Positions 34,211 through 45,860 of a stretch of 64,000 bases of DNA are shown piece by piece. Made by a program: the position numbers and the translations under genes. Where the stretch lies: assembly GCA_037043015.1 (NCBI GenBank), contig CM073322.1, positions 20,471,601-20,535,600 on the forward strand, given 5' to 3'. Numbering within the stretch: position 1 is the stretch's first letter; the number at the start of each line of letters is the position of its first letter. The notes under the pieces are model-generated. The model was not told the origin of the DNA and did not search any database. It saw nothing but the letters and a program-made list of their open reading frames with translations. Source of the stretch: Bryum argenteum. Lineage: Eukaryota > Streptophyta > Bryopsida > Bryales > Bryaceae.

Positions 34211-35060
34211 ATTTGGAGTGTTACACTACTTAGACTTGGTGGTGTACCTAGTTCTCACTAACCAACAAAACATAGGTATCCTCAAGTTAGTATCTTCGTG
34301 GTACTAACTTCTTGACCCTAACTTGCACATCTCCTAACCTACGACGGCAAGACTCTGCCTCGACTTGCCGAAAACAGTTGTTGTCGTTCGTCTTTTGTAA
34401 GCATCCTTTGCTGATGACTAGTGACTATCTCTTATCGCTCGCTTGTAAAAGGCTAATGCTCCCATGTATGCTCTTCGTGTACGTTGCTTGACTTCTTCTA
34501 GGTCGGTGAAGCATAAAGGTAAGAAATTGTCTGCGTAGACGATATTTGGCTAGGTCAAACAAGTTTTCCCTTTGCCAAAGGAGGATGATACACCTCATAT
34601 CAGCTTCGTATACGAGGACCTTCCAAAGTGTGCATATCTCTTCCCTTTTCTACGTGCACATAATAAATGCTCCGAGAGTCCACACCTATATTCCTTCATA
34701 AGTTACAAATAGATCCCTAAAGCACAAACTAAGAACCATGTTCTGATAAGATATTGTTTAAAATGAGGTCATTCCCTTTATTAAAAGCAATAAGACATGT
34801 TTTGACTTGTGAGTGGGTAACAACACATAAATGAGTTACTTGTGATGTGTACTTGCAACATGCGCTTGGCTGGAGCGGGTATGAGGGCTCTTCCAGGAAA
34901 GCTCTGAATTCTATAGCATGGATCTTGAGAGTGCGGACCCAATCATGTTCAAAGTTTGACATTGTTAACCCCGAAAGATTATCGATGCAAAATTGTCTAA
35001 ATTATCATTAAAATGACCATCTATTTCTAGACCAAAGAGCTCAATCTAGATAGATAGATA
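34211..35060. other. Intergenic DNA
   Basis: A moderately GC-rich block at 34260-34700 lies in AT-rich surroundings. No gene, RNA or terminal repeats recognised. A short GATA repeat lies at 35045-35060. Confidence 0.4.
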
Positions 35061-35350
35061 GAAACTCCACTCCTTTTTAAGGGGCCGGTGTGAATGAAGT
35101 GTCTGTTCGTAATGCTAATATCCCGATGGCCCTCTGGACAAGGGGAAATTAGATCAATGCTCAATCTAAGCATTATTCAGAAGGTCCAACCATAGAATCT
35201 AAAAGTTAACTTGACATATTTCATGTATGTTAAATTTGAAACAGTAATTCTTCTTTATTTGGGAGATTATAACGATCAAACTTTGATGACTTTTTTCCCT
35301 ACAAAGACCCTAAAAACCTATTTTGGATTATAAGGATTTTTAGGGTTTAA
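35061..35350. repeat. Dispersed repeat plus decayed family-2 TTAA element
   Basis: 35061-35137 repeats at 36764-36850 ('aaggggccggtgtgaatgaa', 'gtaatgct', 'ctggacaaggggaaatt'). 35138-35350 follows the order of the family-2 element at 7853-8112 ('aagcattattc', 'aacttgacat', 'gagattataa', 'gatcaaa', 'accctaaaaac') and ends TAGGGTTTAA. Confidence 0.55.
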
Positions 35351-35847
35351 ATTGCAAACGAAAGCACATTGTTTAGCATTTCTAACAAGGCTACGTCATG
35401 TGACAAAGAGTATTATAGATTGGCCGTTCACATTGAAGAGAAAAATGTATGTGACAAGTCAATTGGGAAATGATGTTTACTTATATTACATCAAGTTTCC
35501 TAATTTATGTAATTATATGGCTTTCTTTGTCGAATTCTTTTAGTGACTTTTTATTTGGCATTCTCATGGGTGTTCATTTATTGTGACAAGAGTTCTCCAC
35601 GTTGATGCAGTTTTGGTAGTAAGAACCTTACAATGATTACAACAATTGTGAGAGAGATGTTTCTAAACATAACCTAAGTTGAATAGATATCAACTTTGTC
35701 TAAAACTTCACTTTGAGACTTTGCATGCACTTATGCAAGTATCTTTGCTCTAAAGCTAGCATCAAAGGCTTGAATTAGCCTTGTGTTTGCATGTTGGGGA
35801 TGGGCATGAAGAACATATTTTGGAATTAGATTGAGATTTATCAGTAA
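35351..35847. other. AT-rich spacer
   Basis: No gene or element ends seen. Confidence 0.4.
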
Positions 35848-36665
35848 CCCCTAAAGTCGACTAAGGGTAGACTCTGTCCATTTCGGTTTTTGGTCAGCCT
35901 CTAACTTTCTAAATTTAGCTCGTATGACGTTGAGACCTTTTCTATATTGTAGAGTTTTTCCATAGCTTTTAGAAAGTCCTTTTGTGCCTCAAAATTCCTT
36001 ATAGTTTAGAAAATATCCATGGTCAAAGTTCAAAAACACTATTTGAGAACTGCCCAAACTGTAGTATATGCTCATATATATTCTCAAAATTTGCCCAAAA
36101 TCAATTTAATCGCAGAAATCTCAAAAATTCACGAGTTTGACATTTATTTATTTTTTCAAGTTTTATTCTTTTTACATGTAAATAAGATTTTATGGCATGA
36201 TCTCACCGTTTGGATTTCTAATACAATAATTCTATACATGCCATTTTTATTGTCGAAGATCGACCTTTGTAGTTAAATCTCAGCATATCTCCATGTGAAT
36301 AATCAAGAGTTTCTTTGGGTTTTATAGGTCGCATGAGGGTAAAAATTGCATAGGACCAAAACTAAAAAGCCTCATATCAAATTCTCTACCAAAAATGGCT
36401 TTTTTGGCCATCAAAAAACTACTTACCCTTTCTACAACAAGGGAACCCAAGAAAAGTTCTTCTCCAACTTTGAACAATGATATCTCACAAATTGATAAGG
36501 AATTTGAATGTGAGCTTCAATATACATATACACAGACAAGCTAAGTACTAGATCCTACGGTTACATACCTTAAATTAGGTCAACATTTGAAAACTCTCAC
36601 CTTACATCAAAAGTTGGTTGCTATTGGTAGTTTTGAGCCGTTTTGAGGCAAGTCGACTTCAAGGC
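35848..36665 (+). mobile_element. TTAA-type long family, copy 4
   Basis: Begins CCCCTAAAGTCGACTAAGGG after GTAA and follows copy 1: 'gagtttttccatagctttt', 'aaaattccttatagttt', 'gcccaaaatcaat', 'catgatctcaccgtttgga', 'catatctccatgtgaataat'. A TTAA at 36666-36669 is the likely right flank. No coding capacity. Confidence 0.5.
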
Positions 36666-38125
36666 TTAACCTTTGAACGGAAGCTCAATACTGACCTTCA
36701 TACGGCCATATTTGAAATCTATGGAAAATCCAATATAACTTAGGACCTTGTTGAGATAAATAGAAACTTCAGTCCCTTTATAAGGGGCCGGCGTGAATGA
36801 AGTGTCCGTTTGTAATGCTATTAAACCCGATGCCCACTGGACAAGGGGAAATTGGGACAATACTACTTCCCCCTTTCCAGGGTGGACACTATAACTACAA
36901 TGAGTCAAAGATTCAAATTTTTGTAAAATCAACATACCTCCATAATAAAAGCGGGGCCTCTACGGGTTAATTTATTTTCCATTTGACTTTTGCAATGACA
37001 ACTTGTAACAAGTTTTGGAATGTCGGTTACTATATTGTAAACAACAAGGACTCACACGTCATATGAAAAACAATTCCAAATTCCAACACGGATCCCATTT
37101 GATTTGTGATTGTGGAGCCCAGATCACCGAAGTCATCTCCAAAAACTCCCCAATTTGGGGGGTTGACTCTAGAGCACCCATACTAACGCAAAATCTGCAA
37201 ACATTATGATCATTTGTGGATCATCACAGGCATGGCTGACTTCTGTAATTTTCTAGGTACTTGCTACTTGCCCACAAAGTCAATCCAAACGACTTTTCTG
37301 CCTTGTATGATTTATTGAGACTTCATTGAATAGCTTGCTAGCTAGCTAGCAAGGTATGATATCTACTCACGGTGAACATCTCATGGTTTGGTTAAATTTG
37401 GTATTACAATGAGCTCATGCAGAAAGACGTTGCTTTAGGCCCCACCACTTGTCTTGAGGGGGGCACAAAGTCGGACTTCATGGGTTAGGGATTCGTTTGT
37501 TTTTGAGCACATAGTAAAATGGTACACGAGAAATATTTCATGGTTACCCACTTCCATCATTTTTCTACAACAATGGGGGAGGAAGACAATACCATCTCCT
37601 ATCGGGTGTGGTTGCCAAAAAATTCTACCCTTAGCGACAAGTTCCTTATAGTTGTAGGTTTTCCTGAAAAGACCTCCCGGTTCGCCCAAACGGAGGTCAT
37701 TGGCATGGAACAATTCTCCCTCCCTGTAGCAACAAGGTGACAAACCCTTATTTGTCACCTAAATCAAGTGATTGTAAGCAAAGTCGTTGCTTCCTTGTCT
37801 AGCTCTCTCGCCGATTGATATGTGGGGTTTGCTAAATCCCTTGTTGCTTGTTACGGCGTTAAGAGGATTTTGCTCTTACCATTCCGTGCAACTCGAGCAA
37901 CACTCCAACCCCCGTTTTTTCCGAGTAGTATAGGAATTCTCAAAGTGTTTGTCAACCCAAAAAAGTGCATCCATTAAAATAAAAAAATTTAAAAATTTAA
38001 AAAATAAAAAAAAAACAAACTTTGTATACCGTTTGATTTAAAAGAAAAGAGGGGGGGGGGGCAGGGTGAGCAACCTGGAGAGGTGCATTTTATTCATTCA
38101 TGGAAAGGAGCAAAGGGAACACTTT
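36666..38125. other. Intergenic DNA
   Basis: 36764-36850 repeats 35061-35137. At 37440-37960 there is a moderately GC-rich block with overlapping short frames on both strands that do not resemble a known protein. A G10 run lies near 38052. Otherwise nothing supported. Confidence 0.4.
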
Positions 38126-38218
38126 CATTTCATGTGGGAGTGCAGAGCAGTCAAGGGCCCATGGTAATAAATGCGGGGTTGCCATTGCAGGCCCTTTGAC
38201 TCCCACTGTATGATAATG
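38126..38218 (+). ncRNA. Candidate miRNA-precursor-like foldback 1
   Basis: CATTTCAT-GTGGGAGT pairs with ACTCCCAC-TGTATGATAATG, then CAAGGGCC with GGCCCTTTG, then CATGG with CCAT, closing a 17-nt loop. A 10-nt asymmetric bulge interrupts the left arm. The fold is about 93 nt. It matches no conserved plant miRNA that I know. Expression is unknown. Confidence 0.25.
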
Positions 38219-39137
38219 AACAGCCTCCTCTACTCCTCTTTTTCCATCATCATCATCATTGATGGCATCATCTTCTATCTCTCTATGATAAATGCCAATT
38301 TGACAAATCGCTAAAAGCTATGCAAGTGGTTGCACCAATCATAGACTTCTTGGAATATATTGTTGCCCCCACCCTCCCCCACCTCACCTCCCTCCCTCCA
38401 AGTCAACTATTGATTGTTGGAGCCTCACTACCTCGTGTGCTTTAAAGCTGAGGTGTACTCTTGCCAATTGTTTATCTTGTGGAATGTCACCGCTTGCAAA
38501 ACATGAAAATACTCCTAACCAATGTTGATTTTGTTTGATGTATATCGGAGAATCTACATTTTTCTTTCAAAATTTGAGCATTTTGGAATTTTCCAAACAT
38601 GATTTTGTTTGAAAATCAAGTACTAATAGAGGTACCTATTTATTGTTCACTTTTTCCTTGAGCCCAATACAATTAGTGTTGGTATTGCATGTTTAATACC
38701 TTCTTCTAGAGCTAAATTACTTGAAGGTTTAAAATGTCAAATGAGTCTCTAAATTTTTGCATGGGCATGCTCAACTTAGTTCGTCTACATGGAAGAAAAT
38801 ATGAGGAAAATGTTTGAGTCTTACATCAACTTTGAATATTACGATCTCTCAAATAGTCAAGATCCAAGAGCTGAAATTTGACATGTTTGGTAATTTTAAA
38901 AGTTCTCTTCTGCAAGATTTTTACAGTCGAAGGTCTTTTAAAATGGTAAAGTTTTCAGCCTCCTCACCCTAATCTCTAAATAGTGGTCAAAAATTGCAGT
39001 TTTTGAATTTAGAGATCCAAAGAGCGTTCAATCTTTCAAGGATTAGATATTAAATGCGAAGGGTGGCCATAAGAAGTGAGCGATCTACCAAAATGAATCG
39101 AACTTCACAACAAAAAGAATCTTCCATAAGGTGATTG
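38219..39137. other. Intergenic DNA
   Basis: A CAT microsatellite lies at about 38247-38262. No gene or element recognised. Confidence 0.4.
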
Positions 39138-39273
39138 TACTAGTGGAAAAGTGTCCTACACGAGTAAACCCCAAAGTGTTGTTCTACACCCAAGGTGGGT
39201 GTAAAATACCACTGACATGGGGTGTACTTGTTAGTATAGTGCCCGGTGTATTCACGACACTTTTCTACTAGTG
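39138..39273. mobile_element. CACTA-type MITE, 136 bp
   Basis: The right terminus, read inward, is CACTAGTAGAAAAGTGTC and the left TACTAGTGGAAAAGTGTC. A 3-bp duplication TTG lies at 39135-39137 and 39274-39276, as expected for CACTA transposition. The interior 'cacccaaggtgggtgtaaaa' is shared with the copy at 49859-50000. Non-coding. Confidence 0.8.
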
Positions 39274-39489
39274 TTGTTTGATCCCATATTTATCCTTCTC
39301 TTTGACACAAGAGTGAAACACACTAGATGAACTCGACTGATTTTATACAAAGTAAACCACCTCTCGCGAGCAAGTTTCGAACCCCCAACCACACAGTAAA
39401 TGACTCTCGCTCCGGTAGTTTCGGGTCATTCCGGACCATGTTTGAATGGATTTGCTTGGAGGGTGATAATTGAGAATTGCAGGGGGAAG

Positions 39490-39703
39490 GAGTACACTAA
39501 ATTTGATAATTAGTGTTAGATACACTAATTTACATAAACAAGTTATAATTTTAATAATTTTACCCACTATATTGGCCAAGATGGGGTCCTTATATAGTAT
39601 CAGAATCAATGCATTTGGTAATTTTTTTGAAACAAAAGTAAAAACTTATAGCATTTTCAAATCTTATAATAATCTAACACTAATTATCAAATTTAGTGTA
39701 GTG
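39490..39703. mobile_element. CACTA-like MITE with CACTACACTAAA end
   Basis: Perfect inverted repeats of 29 bp that begin TACACTAAATTTGATAATTA on both strands. The right end extends to CAC-TACACTAAA. About 214 bp, AT-rich interior, no coding. Target duplication not resolved. Confidence 0.7.
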
Positions 39704-41683
39704 AGAAGGAAGCTAGGCATGATGAGACAGCGGGGGTACAAGCAAGCAAGCAAGGGGGGTGGAAGGGAGTAATGAATGGAGGGGGGCCGGGTGGTGGTGC
39801 AGAGGAGTCAGGGGGGGGGGTGTAGACATCATCATCCATGCCACCTGATCATTCTGCTCACCAGCAGCAGCGGCACCAGGTCTGCTACTGCTACTGCTGC
39901 TTCCCCTTCAGTTCCCCACGACTATGATACGACCAGGACAATGTACATCGACCTTGTGCCAACTGCGAACCACCGCAAGGGATCCAATCCTTCCGCACTG
40001 TCCTTCCTTGGGGCTACTACCCCTACTCTACCCAATTTCCCCTCTTTCCTTGCCCTCCACCGCCCTCTCTCCTACGAGCATGGTCACTCGTTAACCCTTA
40101 ATTGACATCCTTGTTTTCCACAAATTGGAGAGAAATGCAACCTCATTGTCTTCTAGCCTTATTTCTGCACTGAAGGTAAAACAATTTTGAGAATCGGAAA
40201 CAGTGGTTATCAAGGTAACTTGGTGATGTGACCAATGCAAAAAAGATGGATCACATCAGGTAAAAACTCAAAAAATGGCACCGTTGAGTAAAGAATGTTT
40301 TGGTTGCTGATCATGAGTGAGAAATATCATGTTGTTTTTTTGGTTTTTCCCCCCTTGGATCATTTTTTTCTGAAAATTGGCATCATAGAGCATGGTATAG
40401 GGATAAAGATCAAGATTTTTTAGTATTTTGAAAAAAGATCGTCAAAAAAATAAAAAGAAAGGCCAAGTCAAAGAGCATTGACCATGGGATCACGTGGCCT
40501 CTACAATTTTGCGCGGATCACACAAACCTCAAGAAGGCGATCGAGAAGGAGCATTGGATTCGGAAAAACAAAAGAATAGGGGTGCCTTTGGACAAGATTT
40601 GCACCCTACCACTGTGTCGGACTCCAAAAGCAAAAACAATGACCTTGGTGACCAGTTTGGTCACCGGTGACAATCAAGGGTTAAGTGAAAACAGCAGGAT
40701 GAGGGGACTATTCACGGTTTGCCTTTAGGAAGTAGGGCCACCGTAAAGATAACACCATAAACCCAGAGCAGATTTGAGGGTATCCGCAAGGAAAAAATTC
40801 AACCAACTTTTATTCATACAATCTTGGATCAATGGTTCAAATTTTTATAGTGAGTAGAAGGTCAAGTTGAAGGTTGGATTTTCTAAATAATGCTTAAATT
40901 GAGTCTTATTGATCGTGAAGAAGAAGAAGGTTGTTTTTGAGAATTTAGGCTATTTTGCATCAAGGATCCTTAGGGGGTACCTCTTGAAGGCCCAAGCAAC
41001 CCAAAGTGGGCATTTGCTCTTTTGTCTAGCAAATGAAGGGGTTTAAATTAATCTTCTTGCCTAATATCCTTACTAGATGTTTGCTATACTATTAGGTGCG
41101 TGTGAGAATTTGCAAATTCAGATTCCAAATTAAGAAATTTTTAACGCATATTTTATTTTAAAGCCCAAATAGGGCATTTTAGACAGCTTTTAATATAGTT
41201 TTTTTTTTTTTATTTCTTTGGAAATATGTTTAGGATAATACTACTAAAATCTTCCAAAAAATCCATGTTCAAGTTGTGACGAATTTTACAAGAGCAAGCT
41301 TGAAAGTTTGAAAATCTCACAAATGGTAAAGATCCAACGGTTGAATTTGACATGGTGCTAGTGCAAGAAGTCATTTTGAAGATCTCACAGTTGGAAATAC
41401 CCAAAAAGTAAGAAAAATTCAATCATAAATTGGATAAGAGATTGGACCAATTGAAATAAGAAATTTTGAACTAGTTATAAATTTTGGAAGGGTGTAAGTG
41501 CCTTCAACCAAATGTACACCAAGGCCGCATTGAAGTTGGAAGCTACAGTGTACTCCTTCTTGGTGCTCTATGTTGTGCAAATTCTGAGTATGCTACCTTG
41601 ATAGATATATTGTTGAGAAAAAAGACAAATGTGGCCAAAGGTTAATTTTTTTGTGACTTTTGAGGGATTACGACCCTTCCTAT
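39704..41683. other. Intergenic DNA
   Basis: 39.77-40.1 kb is GC-rich with G-runs and trinucleotide tracts (AGCAGCAGC, CTACTACTGC). The rest is AT-rich. A small inverted repeat GGTGACCA/TGGTCACC lies at about 40646. No gene recognised. Confidence 0.45.
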
Positions 41684-42212
41684 TGTTGTTGAAGCTCACG
41701 GTCAACACTGAGATGGTTGTGGATAGCAATCATTATCTAAACTTGGTAGTTGTGATCATGCTGACTTGACTTGACTCTCGTGGATCCTTGGACCTCGTTG
41801 TAAGGGTATCCTCGGAGCTCTTGACTGTTGCTATTCAAGCTCATAGTCGACATTGAGATGGTTGTCGACAGCAATCATTATCTAAACTTGGTAGTTAGGA
41901 TCATCCTGACTTGTTGACTGTGGTGGATCCTTGAACCTCGTTGTAAGGGTATCCTCGGAGCTCTCGACTATTGCTATCGAAGCTCATAGTCAACACTGAG
42001 ATGGTTGTGAACATCAATCATTATCTAAACTTGGTAGTAATCATCATCTTGACTTGTTGACTATGGTAGATCTTGGACCTCGACCTCGTTGTAAGGGTAT
42101 CTTCGAAGCTCTTGACTGTGGTGGATCACTACACCTCGTAGTAAGGGTATCCTCGGAGCTCTTGACTGTGGTGAATCACTACACCTCGTAGTAAGGGTAT
42201 CCTCAGAGCCCT
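41684..42212. repeat. ~150-bp tandem repeat, then a 51-bp sub-repeat
   Basis: Three clear units contain AAGCTCATAGTCAACACTGA, GATGGTTGTGGACAGCAATC, ATTATCTAAACTTGGTAGT, GTGGATCCTTGGACCTCGTT and GTAAGGGTATCCTCGGAGCT. At the right (42110-42212) only the last part is repeated, as a 51-bp unit 'gagctcttgactgtggtg'. Confidence 0.85.
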
Positions 42213-43799
42213 TTAGGTCTAGAATATAATCACTATTTGACAGGTAATGGGAAACCAAGTAGGATTGTACTAAGAATTCATCTATATTTTCTTACTCATG
42301 CTTACACTATACACTATATGTCAAAATTTGTCAAAAACTCTATGGAAAGTTCCACCAAGCTTCCCAAATCTTATATGAAACGTTTTGTGTGAATAGACTT
42401 GCCTTTTGATAGTGTTTGTGGTTATTGTGTTAGACGGAATATTACATGGAATATTAAACAAAATGTTTCTAATCACGCTAACCTATATATATATTTTGGT
42501 TTTTCACTTTGCACGGATGGATGCACCCAACGGATACCTTGATTGGTTTCGACCACTGCAAACATAGAGCTAATATTTATCTACATAGTAAACTATATTT
42601 CAATAGCTCTTGGATGCTAGAGTGGGCTCCGCGGCATGCCACAAAGGCTACATGTCGGGTGCACTTCGACGGGTATATCATCTTGTATATATGTATAATA
42701 TTGCTGAATCGCGCACCACATCGTAGAAAATGAAGTTGCTATACATTGGTGATAAAAAAAAGAGCATGATGTCAACACCCAAAAATCGCGCACCACGTCG
42801 TAGAAAATGAAGTTGCTTTTACATTGGTGATAAAAAGAAGGAGCATGATGAGGACACCCAAAAGTGACATCTGAAATGAAAAAGAATGAGCTCATTAGGG
42901 GAGTTGTTGCTTTTGGTTGCTGATGCCTTGCAAGTACTGTACAGGTCATGTACAGTATCTTTCTTTCTTTCTTTGTGGTGATCAGTAGAATGCCTGAATC
43001 CATCAGTTGGTGCACTGGAAACAAAAATGTGATATTGTACCCTTGCAAGCTTGGTTATCCAATTTGCTGTACAGGACCTTACTATCTACTTTATTAATTT
43101 TATCTTGTAACAATTGATACAAAAGCCTGCTCGATAATGACATGATACCAACTGTAATGTAGCCCACCAGGGGGAACTTTGCACTAAATAGACTAGGGAG
43201 AACTTTGCAATAAATGAATTAGGAAGTACTTTGCATTAAATAGATAATTGTTTTGGGTGAAAATCTTCAGTATACTTCTTGTGAACATTTAGAATTAGGC
43301 CAGGGAACATCTATAAGTCTAACTTCAGAAATTCATAACAAATTTAGAAAGGTTCCAAAGTAATAATCTTCTACTTATTTTGACCACAAACATGAATTGC
43401 TCGCTAACATTAGTGCACCAAATAGTGGGATCATGTTGCCTTACTAGAATTTAAGTGTATCTCACTTAGAGCATGGCTACTTGTAAAATGAAAATAACAC
43501 AAAAAGCAAGTATTGCACTTCGGCCTTATGAAGGACGGTCATCAATCAAGCACGGAATGCAATATTGCTTCTGTGCCCACTCAAAATTGCCTTGTGCCGG
43601 GCTCTCTTGACATGCACGGAATACCTCTCTACAATCTTTCGCAAGCATCGGTGATCGCTTTTACTCAAGTTGCGATGATGGAGGCTAGAGAGAACACGAG
43701 AGGGTGTGAGTGAAGCTGCGGAGAAGAAAGTCCGTTGGAAACCCATGATACTTCTTTGTTGATCATGGGTGACCAATCAATTGATCACCCATGATACTC
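42213..43799. repeat. Spacer with a 77-bp tandem duplication
   Basis: AATCGCGCACCACATCGTAG...GAGCATGATG at 42707-42783 is repeated at 42784-42863. Short palindromes lie at 42933-42957 (ACTGTACA/TGTACAGT) and 43764-43796 (GATCATGGGTGA/TCACCCATGATAC). No gene recognised. Confidence 0.5.
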
Positions 43800-44105
43800 C
43801 TTTGTTAACTCTCAAGAGGCTTGTTTTGGGCTGATTTGACTTTGGTCAACCTCTTCCAAAACCTTTTGCAGGTCATAGAGTTTTTCCATGGCTTTCCGAA
43901 AAGCCATCTCATGCTCCAAATTGCACCATACTCTAGAAGATATTCGCAGTCAAATTTTGCCCAAAAATTGTGATCCCACAAATGGTGAGGATTTCAAAAT
44001 TTACGATTTGGTATACATGTACGTATACTAGCAAGGTACTACATCTTACACTTACATACTTCATAATTTGTCAAAATTCAAAAATCTGCATCTTGCATGA
44101 TAAAG
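43800..44105 (+). mobile_element. TTAA-type long family, short copy 5
   Basis: Starts at TTAACTCTCAAGAGG and follows the family order ('gagtttttccatggctttcc', 'catgctccaaattgc', 'ttgcccaaaa', 'tgtcaaaattcaaaaatctgc'). An internal deletion relative to copies 1 and 4 is inferred. Confidence 0.45.
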
Positions 44106-44112
44106 TACTACA

Positions 44113-44345
44113 TCTTGCATTTTCCTTGTTGCGAAACTCCCTTAGTCACAAAATTTCAAGCCCAAAAAATCTTAATCGAAGAAGATCCAACGGTATGATC
44201 TCAAAATCAACTCGACATTCTTCTCACATACCAATTTTGAACCGTTGGGTCTTCTTCATTTAAGATATTATCATGATCAAAATTGGCTCATTTTTCCCCG
44301 GGAACCCTCCAAAAACTCATTTCGGGCTTAAAGGAAATTTACGGG
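44113..44345 (+). mobile_element. Decayed family-2 TTAA element
   Basis: Parallels 7853-8112 closely ('ttccttgttgcgaaac', 'agtcacaaaattt', 'cgacattcttctcacatacc', 'ttgaaccgtt', 'gatcaaaattggct', 'aaaactcatttcgggctt') and ends TTTACGGG before the TTAA that opens the next element. Confidence 0.6.
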
Positions 44346-44349
44346 TTAA

Positions 44350-44610
44350 CCCCTAAAGGCCCACGGCCGCCGATTCGGCTTTTACGGTCAAGGCCAAAAA
44401 AAATTTACAGTCAACTTCAAATGTTATGATCTCACATCGAGTGATGATCCAACGGTTGAAAATTTTCACACTACTACCTATGGTAGTCTACTTCAAGATC
44501 CTACGGTTGAAGTTATCAAAAATTTCCAAAAATATTGGACGTACCCGCATTAGTACATAGTGGTCAGTGTTGGGATTTCAAGCTCCCAAAACATCATGGG
44601 CCTTTAGGGG
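44350..44610. mobile_element. TTAA-flanked MITE, 261 bp
   Basis: TTAA at 44346-44349 and 44611-44614, with a perfect 14-bp inverted repeat CCCCTAAAGGCCCA / TGGGCCTTTAGGGG. It abuts the preceding element through one shared TTAA. Interior contains 'gatccaacggttgaa' phrases. Confidence 0.8.
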
Positions 44611-44614
44611 TTAA

Positions 44615-45860
44615 CCATCCAAGAAGAAGGAAAAAGAGTGGCATGCACATGAATCATAGAAAGGTGGGGGGGGAGGAAGATGGAGTACATTCAAGGATAA
44701 GTGCAAGTGAGCATCACTTCAGCAGTGGGGCAGTTGACAATGAGTGTGGACTGGCAGATGGCAGCAATTCTCTTTTTTCCTTGTTCCTTAAGACTGGAGC
44801 TGACAACATCCATCAACACCATCATCACTTGAGTGACGGAATCGACTGCACGAGAAGGGAGCCAAGATTTGACGGCCCTGCAATCACTTGCCTTTGCAGG
44901 CCTCTGCCCTCGACCAGCCCAGCCAGCCAGCCAGCCAGCCATTATATAAATTCACTACTGCTGTACTCCCCCTTCACTTCCTTTCCTTTGATATGAATGC
45001 TGATGAATAGAAATGCTCCCTGCCACTTCCACTGGCGGCAAAGGCAACATGATGCCGTATGTATCTGCACTGCTGCTGCGCTTTGCTTCATTTGTGTGCA
45101 ACCCAGTGTTCTGGTCCCGCATGCGGTGCACCAGGTGTATGTCTCCATATATGACAATCATGGAATTGGGGACTTAGCCTGTTTCCATCACACATTTTTT
45201 TGTTGTTTTCACAATTTTGTTTGCATGCTCCTTCATGTGTCCATCACCGTGGCCATCCATACATTACAGTGTATCCTCCACACTCAAGATCTAAGCTACA
45301 CTCATTTGTGATGGCGGATAAATTTGTAGTGACTATAGCCATATGTGTGCATGGGGAGAATTAGTGATTCGCCATATGTGTGCATGGGCAAAATTAGTGA
45401 TTCATCGTATATGAACTCTCCTCTTTGAAATTGGGCTTTTAAGTGGAACAAAATTATGTACCTTACAATGAGTACATTATAAAGCATAATACCTAATGTA
45501 CCATCATGTAGAAAAGCAAGGAATCGAACAAGGCCATAGATCAAGAAACATAGTGGTGAAATAACTAGGACCTTTCCATGTGCAATCTCACACTTGTGAA
45601 ATAACAAATTTATTATATGTGTCATGGTGCAAATTTTCTATTAAAGCAGCTTACTTGTACCTTGGATGTGCTCATCTTCCTAAATTCTAAGTTCTTCAAT
45701 ATTGAGATAGAAGATAATAACACGTTGTCATGATATGAGCGTAGAAAATGTGTATATTGCTCAATTACAAAACTTCAAACATCAAATAGACTTGCTTCTT
45801 GGAGTGTTTGTCTCCAGCTGTAGTGTTTGCCTCCCCTTACAACATCGATCTCATGCCGCA
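44615..45860. other. Intergenic DNA with an orphan TATA box
   Basis: A (CCAG)n tract at about 44918-44940 runs directly into ATTATATAAATTC. Downstream sequence to 45300 is GC-richer but has no credible exon. At 45340-45410 'ccatatgtgtgcatggg...aattagtgattc' is duplicated in tandem. Possibly a non-coding transcription unit, unproven. Confidence 0.4.

Noticed and set aside
37435-37758. Overlapping frames on both strands near 37.5 kb
   Set aside because: No recognisable domain on either strand; composition alone may account for them.
40640-40670. Small inverted repeat GGTGACCA / TGGTCACC
   Set aside because: Eight-base arms in a 64-kb window are expected by chance; no supporting context.
44346-44614. 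CCCTAAA-like words suggesting interstitial telomere repeats
   Set aside because: They occur once at each end of TTAA elements, in inverted orientation, never as tandem arrays.
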